A DNA stretch of 64,000 bases from Variimorphobacter saccharofermentans (lineage in GTDB: Bacteria; Bacillota; Clostridia; Lachnospirales; Lachnospiraceae). Below the pieces are notes generated by a model, which was not told the DNA's origin, made no database searches, and saw only the letters and a list, made by a program, of their open reading frames with translations. Every line of letters starts with the position of its first letter. The first letter of the stretch is position 1. A program made the translations under genes and the position numbers. The DNA lies in the NCBI RefSeq assembly GCF_014174405.1, contig NZ_JACEGA010000001.1, positions 1 through 64,000 of the forward strand, in the 5' to 3' direction. Positions 17,605 through 26,677 of this stretch are shown in pieces.

Positions 17605-18352
17605 AGAAATCATGGAAGAAGATATTCTGAAGCCGGGTGAACGGATCGATGATCTTCACCGTAATAATTATAAAATTATTCAAAATACCAATAAATTTTG
17701 CTTTGGTATGGATGCGGTTCTGCTTTCAGGGTTCGCCAGGGTACTTCAGGGAGAAAGAGTATTGGATCTGGGAACAGGAACCGGCATAATACCGATACTG
17801 CTTGAGGCCAAAACAGAGGGAAGGCATTTTACCGGACTTGAAATACAAGAAGAAAGTGCGGATATGGCTCGACGCAGTGTGGCCTTGAATAAACTGGAAG
17901 ATAAAGTTGATATAGTGATAGGTGATATCAAGGAGGCCTCTTCTATTTTCGAATTGGCTTCCTTTGACGTTGTTACCAGTAATCCACCCTATATGAACCA
18001 TAACCATGGGATCGTAAATCCCAGGGAGTCTAAAGCCATAGCCCGGCACGAGATACTTTGTACTTTGGAGGACGTAATTCGAGAAGCCGGAAAGCTGCTC
18101 AGACCGGGTGGAAGGTTTTATCTTGTTCATAGACCCTTTCGACTGGTAGAAATCATGAACACCCTTAGCACATATAAGCTGGAACCAAAACGAATGAAAT
18201 TAGTGTATCCATATGTGGATAAGGAACCGAATATGGTTTTACTGGAATGTATTAAGGGTGCAAAATCCATGATTAAAGTGGAAGCGCCTTTGATTGTATA
18301 TAAAGAACAGGGTGTTTATACGGACGAGATTTATGAGATCTATGGATACTAA
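17594..18352 (+). CDS. trmN6: tRNA1(Val) (adenine(37)-N6)-methyltransferase (YabB family)
   Basis: A 252-residue SAM-dependent N6-adenine methyltransferase. It has the SAM motif DLGTGTGIIPILL at about 56-68 and the catalytic NPPY motif in SNPPYMNHN. The N-terminal ERIDDL...GMDAVLLSGFA block is characteristic of the YabB/TrmN6 family. It modifies adenine 37 next to the anticodon of a tRNA; the exact tRNA is inferred from E. coli. The start overlaps ricT by 11 nt. An alternative ATG is at 17612. Confidence 0.88.
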   Translation: MMNKEIMEEDILKPGERIDDLHRNNYKIIQNTNKFCFGMDAVLLSGFARVLQGERVLDLGTGTGIIPILLEAKTEGRHFTGLEIQEESADMARRSVALNKLEDKVDIVIGDIKEASSIFELASFDVVTSNPPYMNHNHGIVNPRESKAIARHEILCTLEDVIREAGKLLRPGGRFYLVHRPFRLVEIMNTLSTYKLEPKRMKLVYPYVDKEPNMVLLECIKGAKSMIKVEAPLIVYKEQGVYTDEIYEIYGY

Positions 18353-18411
18353 CAACATCAGTGATATGTTATCGTATTGAGCTACTCAAAGAGAAAGGAA
18401 TGTCGATTGAT

Positions 18412-19272
18412 ATGTCCGGTATATTATATTTATGTGCGACGCCCATCGGTAACTTGGAGGATATCACATTTCGCGTTATAAAGACGCTGAAGGAAGTGGA
18501 CTTAATTGCCGCCGAGGATACGAGGCATAGTATTAAATTACTTAACCACTATGAAATAAAAACACCTATGACAAGCTATCATGAGTATAACAAGGTGGAA
18601 AAAGCAAGAAATCTGGTAGAGCAATTGCGAGAAGGAAAGAATATAGCACTCATTACGGACGCAGGAACCCCAGGGATATCGGATCCGGGAGAAGAATTAG
18701 TCCGACAGGCATATTTGGCGGGAATTCAGGTAACCTCCCTCCCCGGAGCATGCGCTGCAATTACGGCATTAACGTTATCTGGTCTACCAACTAGAAGATT
18801 TTGCTTTGAGGCTTTTCTGCCTTCGGATAAAAGGGAGAGACAGCGAATTTTGGAGGAGCTGAAGCTGGAGACCAGAACCATCATTTTATATGAAGCTCCA
18901 CATAGACTAAGTAAAACCCTGAAAGAACTGACACAGGAATTAGGGGCCAGAAGAGTTGCGATTATAAAGGAACTTACAAAAAAGCATGAAACAATTATGC
19001 AATCCACACTTTCAGAAGCCACTGAATACTTCGAGCAACAGGAACCAAAAGGGGAATATGTGCTGGTAGTCGAGGGCAAATCACGGAAAGAAGTAGAAAC
19101 CGAAAAACAGGAACGATGGGAAGAGATTGACATTAGAGAGCATATGAAAATATATCAAGATCAGGGGAAGGATAAAAAGGAGGCAATGAAGTTAGTTGCA
19201 AAGGATAGGGGAATAAGCAAAAGAGAGGTGTATCAAATGCTTATTCAAGAGGAAGCAGATGAAGAGTATTAA
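18412..19272 (+). CDS. rsmI: 16S rRNA (cytidine(1402)-2'-O)-methyltransferase
   Basis: About 286 residues, tetrapyrrole-methylase fold. It methylates the ribose of C1402 in 16S rRNA. Hallmarks are LYLCATPIGNLEDITFR at the N-terminus, AAEDTRHSIKLL, ALITDAGTPGISDPG and the LPGACAAITAL block. I prefer ATG 18412 (AAAGGA about 12 nt upstream), which gives the usual MSG-ILYL start. ATG 18400 directly abuts that ribosome-binding site. It ends the conserved holB operon segment. Confidence 0.93.
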   Translation: MSGILYLCATPIGNLEDITFRVIKTLKEVDLIAAEDTRHSIKLLNHYEIKTPMTSYHEYNKVEKARNLVEQLREGKNIALITDAGTPGISDPGEELVRQAYLAGIQVTSLPGACAAITALTLSGLPTRRFCFEAFLPSDKRERQRILEELKLETRTIILYEAPHRLSKTLKELTQELGARRVAIIKELTKKHETIMQSTLSEATEYFEQQEPKGEYVLVVEGKSRKEVETEKQERWEEIDIREHMKIYQDQGKDKKEAMKLVAKDRGISKREVYQMLIQEEADEEY

Positions 19273-19293
19273 CTGTCTTTTGGAGGTGAAATA

Positions 19294-20793
19294 ATGTTTT
19301 ACACGATATTTCGAACAAAAGAGGGAAAAGTACTTGCAGCAATTCTAGGCTTTCTTATATTATTATTCGGAATCTTGGTTTTTAAGAATTTATCTGAAGA
19401 TAATGAATATATGGAACAAGCTGTAATGGCTGAAAACTATTTAAAGGCAGGAAGTTATGAGCAGGCAGTAGCAGCGTATAAAAAGGCCATAGCAATGAAG
19501 GAGGGGGATTTAAATACACTCTCAATTGGTATGGCAGATGCTTATATCGGGCTGAATGATTATGATAAAGCACTTGAAACGTTACGCTCATGCTATCAGA
19601 AAACTGCGAATAGCATAGTAAAATATAAGATTGAGGAGGTTAAATCGGAAAAGGCAGATTATGACTATCTTCAGTCTATTTCCCGTGCTGAGATTTTTTT
19701 CTCGAACAAGGAATATGAGAAAGCAATTGATGAGTATGAGAAAGCAAAGCTGATAAAGAATAAAGAGAGTGAGACATATCGAAAAATTGCAGAAGCCTAT
19801 ATTCAATTGGGTGAGTATGATCTGGCGCAGGAAGAGATACTGGAAGGTCTGGAAATAACAGAGAATAATGAATTGAACAAAACTCTGGAGACAGTGGAAT
19901 ATTACTTGAAAAAACAGGATTATGATGAAATGATTACTCAGGCTCAGGAGTATATCGTTCAAGAGAATTATAATGATGGAATAGCAAAATATGAAGAGGC
20001 TATGAGACTATTACCAAAAGAGTCTGCTGCATATAATCGTTTAGCTGAGATCTATATTTTACGAAAGGATTATAGTAAGGCGATTATGTTACTTGGTATT
20101 GCCTCAAAGTACTCCGACGATGAAGAGACAGAGCATCTTATGGAGCGGGCAACAGAACTTAAGATTACTCAGGAGCAAAGGAAGAATACATTAAGCTCCT
20201 TATATAAAGCATTACAGGAAAATGATATGGAACAAGCTCTGAAAGTAATGGGCGGAATATTCTTCCGGGAAGTAATATCGAAGGATGTACCGGTTTATTA
20301 TAAGGATGTTGCTTCTGGTAACAATATGCTTATTATCTATGACAATCACACTTTATATTTCGGAGATAATACCGGTGGCGTTCGACAAGGAAACGGATTG
20401 TACCTTATATGTAAGGAAGATAGGAAGGACTATTATTACTACCAAGGGCAATGGGAAAATGATTTACCCAACGGAAAAGGTAAAACAGTGGAAATCAAAT
20501 ATCAAATAGAGAATGAGACAGATACGTATAAAAGCACAACAATCACAGAAGGAAAGTTTAAGGACGGACTGGAACAGGATCAGATGACGAAATACTTATA
20601 TAAAAATGACATAGAAACAGGACAAGTCATCTATTCATCAGATGACGGAGTGCCGTTACCCATGCATGGACAAGCGAAGGACGATTCTTATATAATAGGG
20701 GAAATTTATCTTGATGGGATTCCTACGGGAGAGTATTATAGTGTGCCCGCGGATACCCTATGGGGTGTAGTTCCCTTTGTACCGAAAGATTAG
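19294..20793 (+). CDS. membrane-anchored TPR protein with MORN-like tail
   Basis: 499 residues, not a recognised named family. One transmembrane segment at about 13-30 anchors it. Several TPR-like helical pairs follow (SYEQAVAAYKKAI, DYDKALETL, EYEKAIDEYEKA, NYNDGIAKYEEAM). After about residue 330 there is a beta-rich part with a MORN-like YYYQGQWENDLPNGKGK motif. TPRs suggest a scaffold for protein contacts outside the membrane. It starts 21 nt after rsmI and ends at a shared terminator before abrB; it is an addition to the Bacillus operon order. Confidence 0.7.
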   Translation: MFYTIFRTKEGKVLAAILGFLILLFGILVFKNLSEDNEYMEQAVMAENYLKAGSYEQAVAAYKKAIAMKEGDLNTLSIGMADAYIGLNDYDKALETLRSCYQKTANSIVKYKIEEVKSEKADYDYLQSISRAEIFFSNKEYEKAIDEYEKAKLIKNKESETYRKIAEAYIQLGEYDLAQEEILEGLEITENNELNKTLETVEYYLKKQDYDEMITQAQEYIVQENYNDGIAKYEEAMRLLPKESAAYNRLAEIYILRKDYSKAIMLLGIASKYSDDEETEHLMERATELKITQEQRKNTLSSLYKALQENDMEQALKVMGGIFFREVISKDVPVYYKDVASGNNMLIIYDNHTLYFGDNTGGVRQGNGLYLICKEDRKDYYYYQGQWENDLPNGKGKTVEIKYQIENETDTYKSTTITEGKFKDGLEQDQMTKYLYKNDIETGQVIYSSDDGVPLPMHGQAKDDSYIIGEIYLDGIPTGEYYSVPADTLWGVVPFVPKD

Positions 20794-20831
20794 AGTGAAT
20801 AGGAATATCGGAGAGGTTTCCATTCAATATA

Positions 20832-20864
20832 AAAGAACCTGCTACAATGAGCAGGTTCTTTTTG
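20832..20864. terminator. bidirectional terminator between the TPR gene and abrB
   Basis: A 12-bp perfect stem (20832-20843 with 20850-20861) with a 6-nt loop, a T-run on the plus strand and matching A residues on the other side. It serves both convergent genes. Confidence 0.9.
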
Positions 20865-20885
20865 TAAGCATAAATAATATGTAAA

Positions 20886-21143
20886 TTACTCGATAATGCC
20901 TGCAAGTTTTGCAAGTTCAACGATGGTGTCTTTAGAAATCTTCTTACCTTGATATTCTAACAAGTTATCTTTGCTTCCGCTAAAAATATCAGTAGGTTCA
21001 TATTTTTGAAGAATAATTTTGCCTTCATCAACGAAGATTTCTAATGGATCTCTTTCACTAACATCCAAAGTTCTTCTTAACTCGATAGGAAGAGTAATTC
21101 TTCCAAGTTCATCAAGTCTTCTTACGATACCTGTACTTTTCAT
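20886..21143 (-). CDS. abrB: AbrB/SpoVT-type transition-state regulator
   Basis: An 85-residue DNA-binding protein with the swapped-hairpin AbrB fold. The N-terminal block STGIVRRLDELGRITLPIELRRTL is diagnostic, and the C-terminal part mediates multimerisation. AbrB represses stationary-phase and sporulation genes in Bacillus. The ATG at 21143 has AGGAGG upstream; a longer frame from 21224 has no support. A promoter is visible at 21270-21297, leaving a 5' leader of about 120 nt. Confidence 0.92.
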   Translation of the reverse strand: MKSTGIVRRLDELGRITLPIELRRTLDVSERDPLEIFVDEGKIILQKYEPTDIFSGSKDNLLEYQGKKISKDTIVELAKLAGIIE

Positions 21144-21269
21144 AATAGGCCTCCTTTTCTCAAGTGTATTGGGGAATAAAATAAATAGATTGCTAATATA
21201 CGTAATGTACCTTATAAATACCATCTTACATTATTTGTATATAGCAATAAATAAGATATCATAGGATAT

Positions 21270-21297
21270 TTTATAAGTCAACTAAAATAATTGTCAA
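21270..21297 (-). promoter_or_regulatory. promoter for abrB
   Basis: Minus strand: perfect TTGACA at 21292-21297, a 16-nt spacer and TATAAA at 21270-21275. The rest of the 346-nt abrB-spmA gap is AT-rich; I see no further confident signal in it. Confidence 0.65.
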
Positions 21298-21489
21298 AAC
21301 ATAGCACAATTTAAACAATAAATGTAAGAGAGAGTCAATTAATACCATATATTTATAGTATTAGGGGGCATTTTTGTAAAATCTGAGAATATAGTATTAA
21401 TAATGTATATAAATTGAGTTAAAAGTTTGTGTAAAATGTAGAATATTTTATCATTACATAATTTATCTTAGAAGGGGTGCGATGATTCA

Positions 21490-22083
21490 ATGCTAAACTA
21501 TTTATGGGCTATCATGATCCTTTTAGGCATTACGGTAGGTATACTTCAGGGTGAGATTGGAGAAGTAAGTAAAGCGACAATCAATTCTTCGAGAGAAGCC
21601 GTTTCGCTTGCCATTACCATGCTGGGAATAGTAGCAATGTGGACAGGAATTATGCAGGTGGCAAAAAAATGCGGATTGGTCACAGCCTTTACAAAAGCGC
21701 TCCGGCCCTTTATCCATTTTTTGTTTCCGGATATACCGAAGGATCACATCGTCAATGAATATATAGCCTCCAATATGATTGCGAATATATTAGGCCTTGG
21801 TTGGGCAGCCACCCCAATGGGGCTTATGGCAATAAAAGAGCTAAAAAAACTGAACCATGACTCGGAAGTGGCAAGCTGTGATATGTGCACATTATTAATT
21901 ATTAATATTTCCTCGCTACAGCTAATACCGGTAAATATTATTGCCTATCGTAGCCAGTACGGATCTGCTAATCCGGCTGAAATTCTAGTTGCGGGCTTAA
22001 TATCTACAATGTGCTCTACGGCTGTTGGAATCGTATTTGCAGTAGTTGCAAGAAAACTTAGCAAACACAGTAAGATTCGTTGA
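21490..22083 (+). CDS. spmA: spore maturation protein A
   Basis: A 197-residue membrane protein with several hydrophobic segments and the nucleoside-recognition (Gate) domain. Recognisable stretches are AVSLAITMLGIVAMWTGIM, the NEYIASNMIANILGLGWAATPMG region and a Ser/Leu-rich block near residues 138-143. With SpmB it promotes spore-core dehydration in Bacillus. AAGGGG lies about 10 nt before the ATG at 21490. spmB follows with its start 68 nt beyond the stop. Confidence 0.92.
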   Translation: MLNYLWAIMILLGITVGILQGEIGEVSKATINSSREAVSLAITMLGIVAMWTGIMQVAKKCGLVTAFTKALRPFIHFLFPDIPKDHIVNEYIASNMIANILGLGWAATPMGLMAIKELKKLNHDSEVASCDMCTLLIINISSLQLIPVNIIAYRSQYGSANPAEILVAGLISTMCSTAVGIVFAVVARKLSKHSKIR

Positions 22084-22151
22084 AACGTTGCATAGATATT
22101 GATATGGGTAAATCAGATAACATAGTAGTTACAGAAAGAGGGTGGGGTTAC

Positions 22152-22679
22152 ATGAGGTTTATCATATACCTGTCTGATTACATTATTCCGTTTATTTTCT
22201 TTTATATTATTGGGTTTGCATTGCTGTCGAAGACAAATAGTTATGATGAATTCGTGGAAGGAGCAAAGGACGGCTTTAAGGTGGTGGTAGATATTTTACC
22301 CACACTAATCGGTTTAATGGTCGCTATTGGCGTTTTAAGAGCTTCTGGAGCATTAAATATAATATCTGATTTGATTAAGCCCATTACAAATATGTTGCAC
22401 TTTCCTTCAGAGCTAGTTCCGGTAGCAATAATTAAAATGTTCTCCTCCTCTGCAGCAACCAGTCTTGTGTTAGATATTTTTAAGGAATTTGGCCCGGATT
22501 CCTATCTGGGCAGGATGGTATCCATAATGATGAGCTGTACAGAAACAATATTTTATACGCTGGCAGTCTATTTCATGGCAGCAGGAGTAAAGAAGACGCG
22601 TTATACACTTATCGGATGCCTTGCCACTACACTGACAGGAATTATTGTCAGTGTTATAATGACGAACTTAGCCTTTTAA
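22152..22679 (+). CDS. spmB: spore maturation protein B
   Basis: A 175-residue partner of SpmA, the normal family length. The motifs YDEFVEGAKDGFKV and AVRASGALN-like VLRASGALNII are present, as is KMFSSSAATSLVLDIF. It is a multi-pass membrane protein acting in spore-core maturation. ATG 22152 is preceded by GAGGGTGGGG; the longer frame from 22080 would overlap spmA and has no ribosome-binding site. A hairpin terminator lies at 22834-22861. Confidence 0.92.
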   Translation: MRFIIYLSDYIIPFIFFYIIGFALLSKTNSYDEFVEGAKDGFKVVVDILPTLIGLMVAIGVLRASGALNIISDLIKPITNMLHFPSELVPVAIIKMFSSSAATSLVLDIFKEFGPDSYLGRMVSIMMSCTETIFYTLAVYFMAAGVKKTRYTLIGCLATTLTGIIVSVIMTNLAF

Positions 22680-22833
22680 TATTACTTTAAGCCGGAATTC
22701 CGGCCCGTACAGTAACAAATATTAAGGGCTGTTCTCCATGTAATAAGCAAAATTAATTGCCATATAAAACATATAGTGTTAAAATTTAGTGGAGGGAGAT
22801 ATATAGGAATTCTCTTACAAGACAGTATATTAA

Positions 22834-22861
22834 GGCGATGTCAATTGGCATCTCCTTTTTC
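22834..22861 (+). terminator. hairpin terminator after spmAB
   Basis: A 9-bp stem with one mismatch (22834-22842 with 22847-22855), a 4-nt loop and TTTTT after it. A separate 14-bp perfect palindrome, GCCGGAATTCCGGC, lies upstream at 22691-22704. Confidence 0.6.
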
Positions 22862-22946
22862 TATAATTTCTCATAATCTTAGTAACAATAGTTAATAACA
22901 ATAATATAGAATATAGCATAATAAATATACTTAAGGAGGTGTTTTA

Positions 22947-24332
22947 ATGTCCCTTGTTGGTGCATTTATTGTTCCACATCCGCCACTTATCATACCGGAA
23001 GTAGGAAAAGGGGAGGAGAAGATGATAGCAGCAACCATTGAAAGCTATCGGGAGGTAGCGAAGCGTATTGCAGATCTTAATCCGGATACCATAATTATTA
23101 CCTCTCCTCATACTATCATGTACTCTGATTATTTTCACATATCACCCGGAAGATCAGCTAAGGGTGATTTTGGACGCTTCGGTGCAAAGAAGGTAGCGAT
23201 ACACGTTAATTATGATGAGGAATTTGTAGAAGCTCTGGAATTCTGTGCTGAGAGAGAGGGAATAGAGGCTGGAACTCTTGGAGAGAAGGACCCATCCCTT
23301 GATCATGGAACGATGGTACCCCTTTATTTTATCAATGAGTACTTGAAAGAATATAAGGTGGTACGAATTGGTTTATCCGGCTTATCCTTTCCCGATCATT
23401 ATCATCTGGGAAAGTGCATTACGAAAACAGCAGAAAAATTAAATCGGCGAATTGTGTTTGTAGCCAGTGGTGATCTTTCTCATAAGCTAAAGGAGGACGG
23501 GCCTTATGGATATGCTGAGAAAGGAGTTCGCTTCGACCAGGAAGTAACAGAGGCAATGAGAAAAGGAAGTTTTCTTGATTTCATGGAGTTTTCACCGGAC
23601 TTTTGTGAGGCTGCAGCGGAATGTGGATTACGATCCTTTATCATCATGTCGGGTGCCTTGAGCGGAAGAGCTGTGGCCTCTGATCTTCTGTCCTATGAGG
23701 GCCCTTTTGGAGTGGGTTATGCCGTATGTGAATTTATCTTACAGGGTGAGGACGAAGGTCGCCATTTTGATGAGATTTTTACGAAAAAACAGAAGGAGCT
23801 GGCAAGAGAGCGACAAAAAAGCGAGGACGTATATGTGCATTTGGCTCGTTTATCCCTGGAAACATACCTCACTACGGGAAAGAAGCTTAAGCTTCCGGAT
23901 GATTTACCTGAGGAAATGCTGAAGAATAAAGCAGGGGTGTTCGTCTCCTTAAAAAAGCATGGCTCCTTGCGAGGGTGTATAGGAACCATTTCTCCGATTA
24001 CGGCAAATGTAGCCAATGAAATTATACGAAATGCCATCAGTGCGGGAGTTGAGGATCCAAGATTCCCCCCTGTTACAGAAGCAGAGCTGGACGAGCTAAT
24101 CTATAGTGTTGACGTACTCGCAGAACCGGAGCCAATAGAGAATATATCAGAATTGGATGAAAAGCGATACGGAGTTATCATATCATCGGGTCGAAAAAGA
24201 GGATTACTGTTACCTAATCTGGAAGGTGTGGATTCCGTTGAAAAGCAGATAGCCATCGCAAAGAAAAAAGCAGGTATCTATGATAATGAAGCATTTACTA
24301 TGGAGCGCTTTGAGGTGGTGAGACATCGTTGA
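22947..24332 (+). CDS. AmmeMemoRadiSam system fusion protein: MEMO-like domain plus AMMECR1 domain
   Basis: 461 residues in two parts. Residues 1-265 are a class III extradiol-dioxygenase/MEMO-like domain, with IVPHPPLI, ITSPH and VASGDLSH carrying the metal-site-type histidines. Residues about 290-461 are an AMMECR1 domain with the diagnostic LRGCIGT motif. In many genomes these are separate AmrB and AmrA proteins. The biochemical role of the system is unknown. AAGGAGG lies just before the ATG. The radical SAM partner overlaps the stop by 4 nt. Confidence 0.92.
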   Translation: MSLVGAFIVPHPPLIIPEVGKGEEKMIAATIESYREVAKRIADLNPDTIIITSPHTIMYSDYFHISPGRSAKGDFGRFGAKKVAIHVNYDEEFVEALEFCAEREGIEAGTLGEKDPSLDHGTMVPLYFINEYLKEYKVVRIGLSGLSFPDHYHLGKCITKTAEKLNRRIVFVASGDLSHKLKEDGPYGYAEKGVRFDQEVTEAMRKGSFLDFMEFSPDFCEAAAECGLRSFIIMSGALSGRAVASDLLSYEGPFGVGYAVCEFILQGEDEGRHFDEIFTKKQKELARERQKSEDVYVHLARLSLETYLTTGKKLKLPDDLPEEMLKNKAGVFVSLKKHGSLRGCIGTISPITANVANEIIRNAISAGVEDPRFPPVTEAELDELIYSVDVLAEPEPIENISELDEKRYGVIISSGRKRGLLLPNLEGVDSVEKQIAIAKKKAGIYDNEAFTMERFEVVRHR

Positions 24333-25156
24333 AAGTACAATGTGATATATGCCCCCATCACTGTAAGATAGAGGAGGGTCATATTGGACTTTGTAATGCA
24401 AGAACGAATAAAAACGGTACCATAGTCTGTGATAATTATGGACGGATGACAGCCGTAGCGCTGGATCCCATAGAAAAGAAGCCGCTATATCATTATTATC
24501 CCGGAAGTAAAATCCTATCCATAGGGAGCTATGGCTGTAATTTAAACTGTCCCTTCTGTCAGAATTGTGATATTTCAATGGTTGGAAAAAGGGATATAGA
24601 GACAGAACAGGTTGATATCGAAGAATTGGTGAAAAAGGCATTGCAATTACGGGATAGGGGAAATATAGGAATTGCATTTACCTATAATGAACCATTGATT
24701 GGTTTCGAATTTGTAAGGGATTGTGCAGCTCGTGCGAGGGAAAAGAATTTAAAAAATGTTGTGGTAACCAACGGGTATATCTGTGAAGAGCCGTTGAAGA
24801 GACTGTTGCCGCTGATCGATGCATTTAATATTGATTTAAAAGGATTCACCGAGAGCTATTACCATAAGCTTAGAGGCGATTTAGAGACCGTGAAACGTTC
24901 CATTGAACTAGCATCTGCAAAATGCCATGTGGAGATAACCACATTAATTGTACCAGGAGAAAATGATTCCGAGGAGGAAATCGAAGCTCTCTCTAACTGG
25001 ATTGCAAACATAAACCCTGAGATACCTCTTCATATATCTAGATTTTTCCCAAGATGGAAAATGTATGACAAAGAAGCAACTCCTGTGAATAAAGTATACC
25101 ATTTGGCTGAAATCGCAAGAAAACACCTAAAATATGTATATGAAGGAAACTGTTGA
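24329..25156 (+). CDS. amrS: AmmeMemoRadiSam system radical SAM enzyme
   Basis: A 275-residue radical SAM protein of the PflA-like group. The 4Fe-4S/SAM motif is in SYGCNLNCPFCQN (Cys-X3-Cys-X2-Cys). An extra N-terminal Cys/His cluster (CDICPHHC...GLC) suggests a second metal site. It starts at TTG 24329, which overlaps the TGA of the AMMECR1/MEMO fusion gene by 4 nt, so the two are translationally coupled. Its substrate is not established; association with the fusion suggests a joint modification reaction. Confidence 0.92.
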   Translation: MKVQCDICPHHCKIEEGHIGLCNARTNKNGTIVCDNYGRMTAVALDPIEKKPLYHYYPGSKILSIGSYGCNLNCPFCQNCDISMVGKRDIETEQVDIEELVKKALQLRDRGNIGIAFTYNEPLIGFEFVRDCAARAREKNLKNVVVTNGYICEEPLKRLLPLIDAFNIDLKGFTESYYHKLRGDLETVKRSIELASAKCHVEITTLIVPGENDSEEEIEALSNWIANINPEIPLHISRFFPRWKMYDKEATPVNKVYHLAEIARKHLKYVYEGNC

Positions 25157-25225
25157 GACTGCTTTATTATTACTGGCCGTAGCATAAGAGCGTAGTTATG
25201 ACATATAACGAAATACAAAAAAACC

Positions 25226-25281
25226 AATTACCGCATACGGAAAATGATAAAAAAATAAATGACCGAATGCGGTAATTTTAT
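25226..25281 (+). terminator. hairpin after amrS
   Basis: An 11-bp perfect stem (25226-25236 with 25267-25277), a 30-nt AT-rich loop and a short T tail. It probably terminates the AmmeMemoRadiSam transcript. Confidence 0.55.
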
Positions 25282-25395
25282 ATTGCTTATTTATTATATT
25301 AATGGTAAAATACTTGTGAGTAGAGAAAATTTGCTTCAAAACTACTTGAGTAACCTTTCAACAATTCTATATTCTACGTTTTAGGGGGGCGTTCT

Positions 25396-26163
25396 ATGGA
25401 TATTGAGTTACTAAAAAAATTAAAAAAGCTACAAAAGCTGACGAATGAGGAGCTGTCTGAAAAGTCTGGCGTACCGGTTGGAACGGTAAACAAGATTTTA
25501 AGTGGAGCTACCAAGTCACCCAGGCATGATACGATTGAAGCACTTGCAGAAGCACTGAATTATCATCCCTATGAGACGGAAAGGACGGATGTGGAAGCCT
25601 TACGAGAGTCCTTAGCCTATGGTACACCTCGTAATTATACGCTTCAGGACTATTATGATTTACCAGAGGATGTAAGAGCGGAATTAATTAATGGTTCCTT
25701 CTTCTTCATGGAGACACCTACACTGATGCATCAGACTATTTTAGGGGAGTTGTTTTTCCAAATTAAGAAATATATTAAGGAAAAGGGCGGTAAGTGCAAG
25801 GTATTCCTATCTCCATTTGATGTTCGTCTTGATAATGACGATAAGACGATTGTGCAACCGGACTTAATGATAATCTGCGATATGAATAAGCTGGATGAGA
25901 AACGCTATAATGGGGCACCTGATTATGTGGCAGAGATTGTTTCAAAAAGCAGCAGCCGGCTGGACTATATTAAAAAGCTGAACAAATATCTGGATGCAGG
26001 CGTAAAGGAGTATTGGATTATTGATCCGGACAAACAGAAGGTGACGGTATATCAGTTTCATAAAGAGGATGCTCCGCAATATTATTCGTTTACGGACAAG
26101 GTACCCATTGGTCTTTATAAAGATCTCTCTATTGATTTTAGTGATATTTTAAATGATCTGTAG
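25396..26163 (+). CDS. XRE helix-turn-helix/Uma2 nuclease-fold fusion
   Basis: 255 residues. Residues 1-60 form an XRE-type helix-turn-helix (LTNEELSEKSGVPVGTVNKILSG). Residues about 80-255 match the Uma2 (DUF820) family of PD-(D/E)XK fold proteins, with VQPDLMIICD, PDYVAEIVS and KEYWIIDPD carrying the acidic core. Uma2 proteins are common, and their activity is mostly unproven. The fusion suggests a DNA-binding protein with a nuclease-like domain. There is no adjacent antitoxin or methylase. A GGGGGG stretch 8 nt before the ATG may serve as ribosome-binding site. Confidence 0.85.
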   Translation: MDIELLKKLKKLQKLTNEELSEKSGVPVGTVNKILSGATKSPRHDTIEALAEALNYHPYETERTDVEALRESLAYGTPRNYTLQDYYDLPEDVRAELINGSFFFMETPTLMHQTILGELFFQIKKYIKEKGGKCKVFLSPFDVRLDNDDKTIVQPDLMIICDMNKLDEKRYNGAPDYVAEIVSKSSSRLDYIKKLNKYLDAGVKEYWIIDPDKQKVTVYQFHKEDAPQYYSFTDKVPIGLYKDLSIDFSDILNDL

Positions 26164-26276
26164 ATATCATCTGTCTATAGAGACTGCATCCGAGGCTTGA
26201 ATTTGAGAACTACATTTTTATGTATATTGTGTATAATCCATGATAATTATCCCATACTATGTATGAGGTGATATCT

Positions 26277-26423
26277 ATGGATCAAGGGAAACGAGAAAAA
26301 GTAAGACAGAAAAAGGATCAGGAAAAATTCAACAACGTAACGAATTCCGTTAAGCCCAGAAATCAAAATCAGGAACACAATGTTAGAGAGGAAGGCATCG
26401 GGAGACAAAATAATAAATACTAA
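26277..26423 (+). CDS. small charged protein, 48 aa, unknown function
   Basis: Starts MDQGKREKVRQKKD and ends GIGRQNNKY. GAGGTG lies about 9 nt upstream of the ATG. It is rich in Lys, Arg, Gln and Asn and is probably disordered. The NVREEGIGRQN tail recalls small conserved Clostridia proteins, but I cannot name a family. A long hairpin at 26527-26596 follows. Confidence 0.5.
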   Translation: MDQGKREKVRQKKDQEKFNNVTNSVKPRNQNQEHNVREEGIGRQNNKY

Positions 26424-26526
26424 ATGCAAGCGATATGAGATGGTATACTATCTCTATCAGCAACAGATGCTATTAAAATAATGGTTTGGTATGTTTCTCG
26501 ATTCATAGGGATTCATCCCTCACTAG

Positions 26527-26596
26527 AGTGTTGCAAAATAATGTTCTCGTAGCTGTCATACGGTTTTATGAGAAAGGTTATTCTGCAACACTTTTC
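26527..26596 (+). terminator. long hairpin with GTTGCA ends
   Basis: A 9-bp closing stem (26527-26535 with 26584-26592) continues inward as AATAA/TTATT and TTCTC/GAGAA with small bulges, and a TTTTC tail follows. It probably ends the small upstream gene. Its outermost GTTGCA/TGCAAC resembles the ends of the foldbacks at 34857 and 47449. The rest of 26597-26880 holds the glmS promoter and 5' leader. Confidence 0.55.
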
Positions 26597-26677
26597 ATTG
26601 TTATAGAAGACTTATCAGAAATTACTTTAATTACTTTGTAAGGACAGCTCTGACCTTATAGTGCAGTATCTTTTCAG

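Noticed and set aside
17726..18130. 134-aa frame antisense to trmN6
   Set aside because: It lies entirely within a gene with all family motifs and has no start signal.
25396..26423. Toxin-antitoxin module (XRE-Uma2 plus small charged protein)
   Set aside because: The two genes are 113 nt apart with separate signals, and neither matches a known toxin or antitoxin family.
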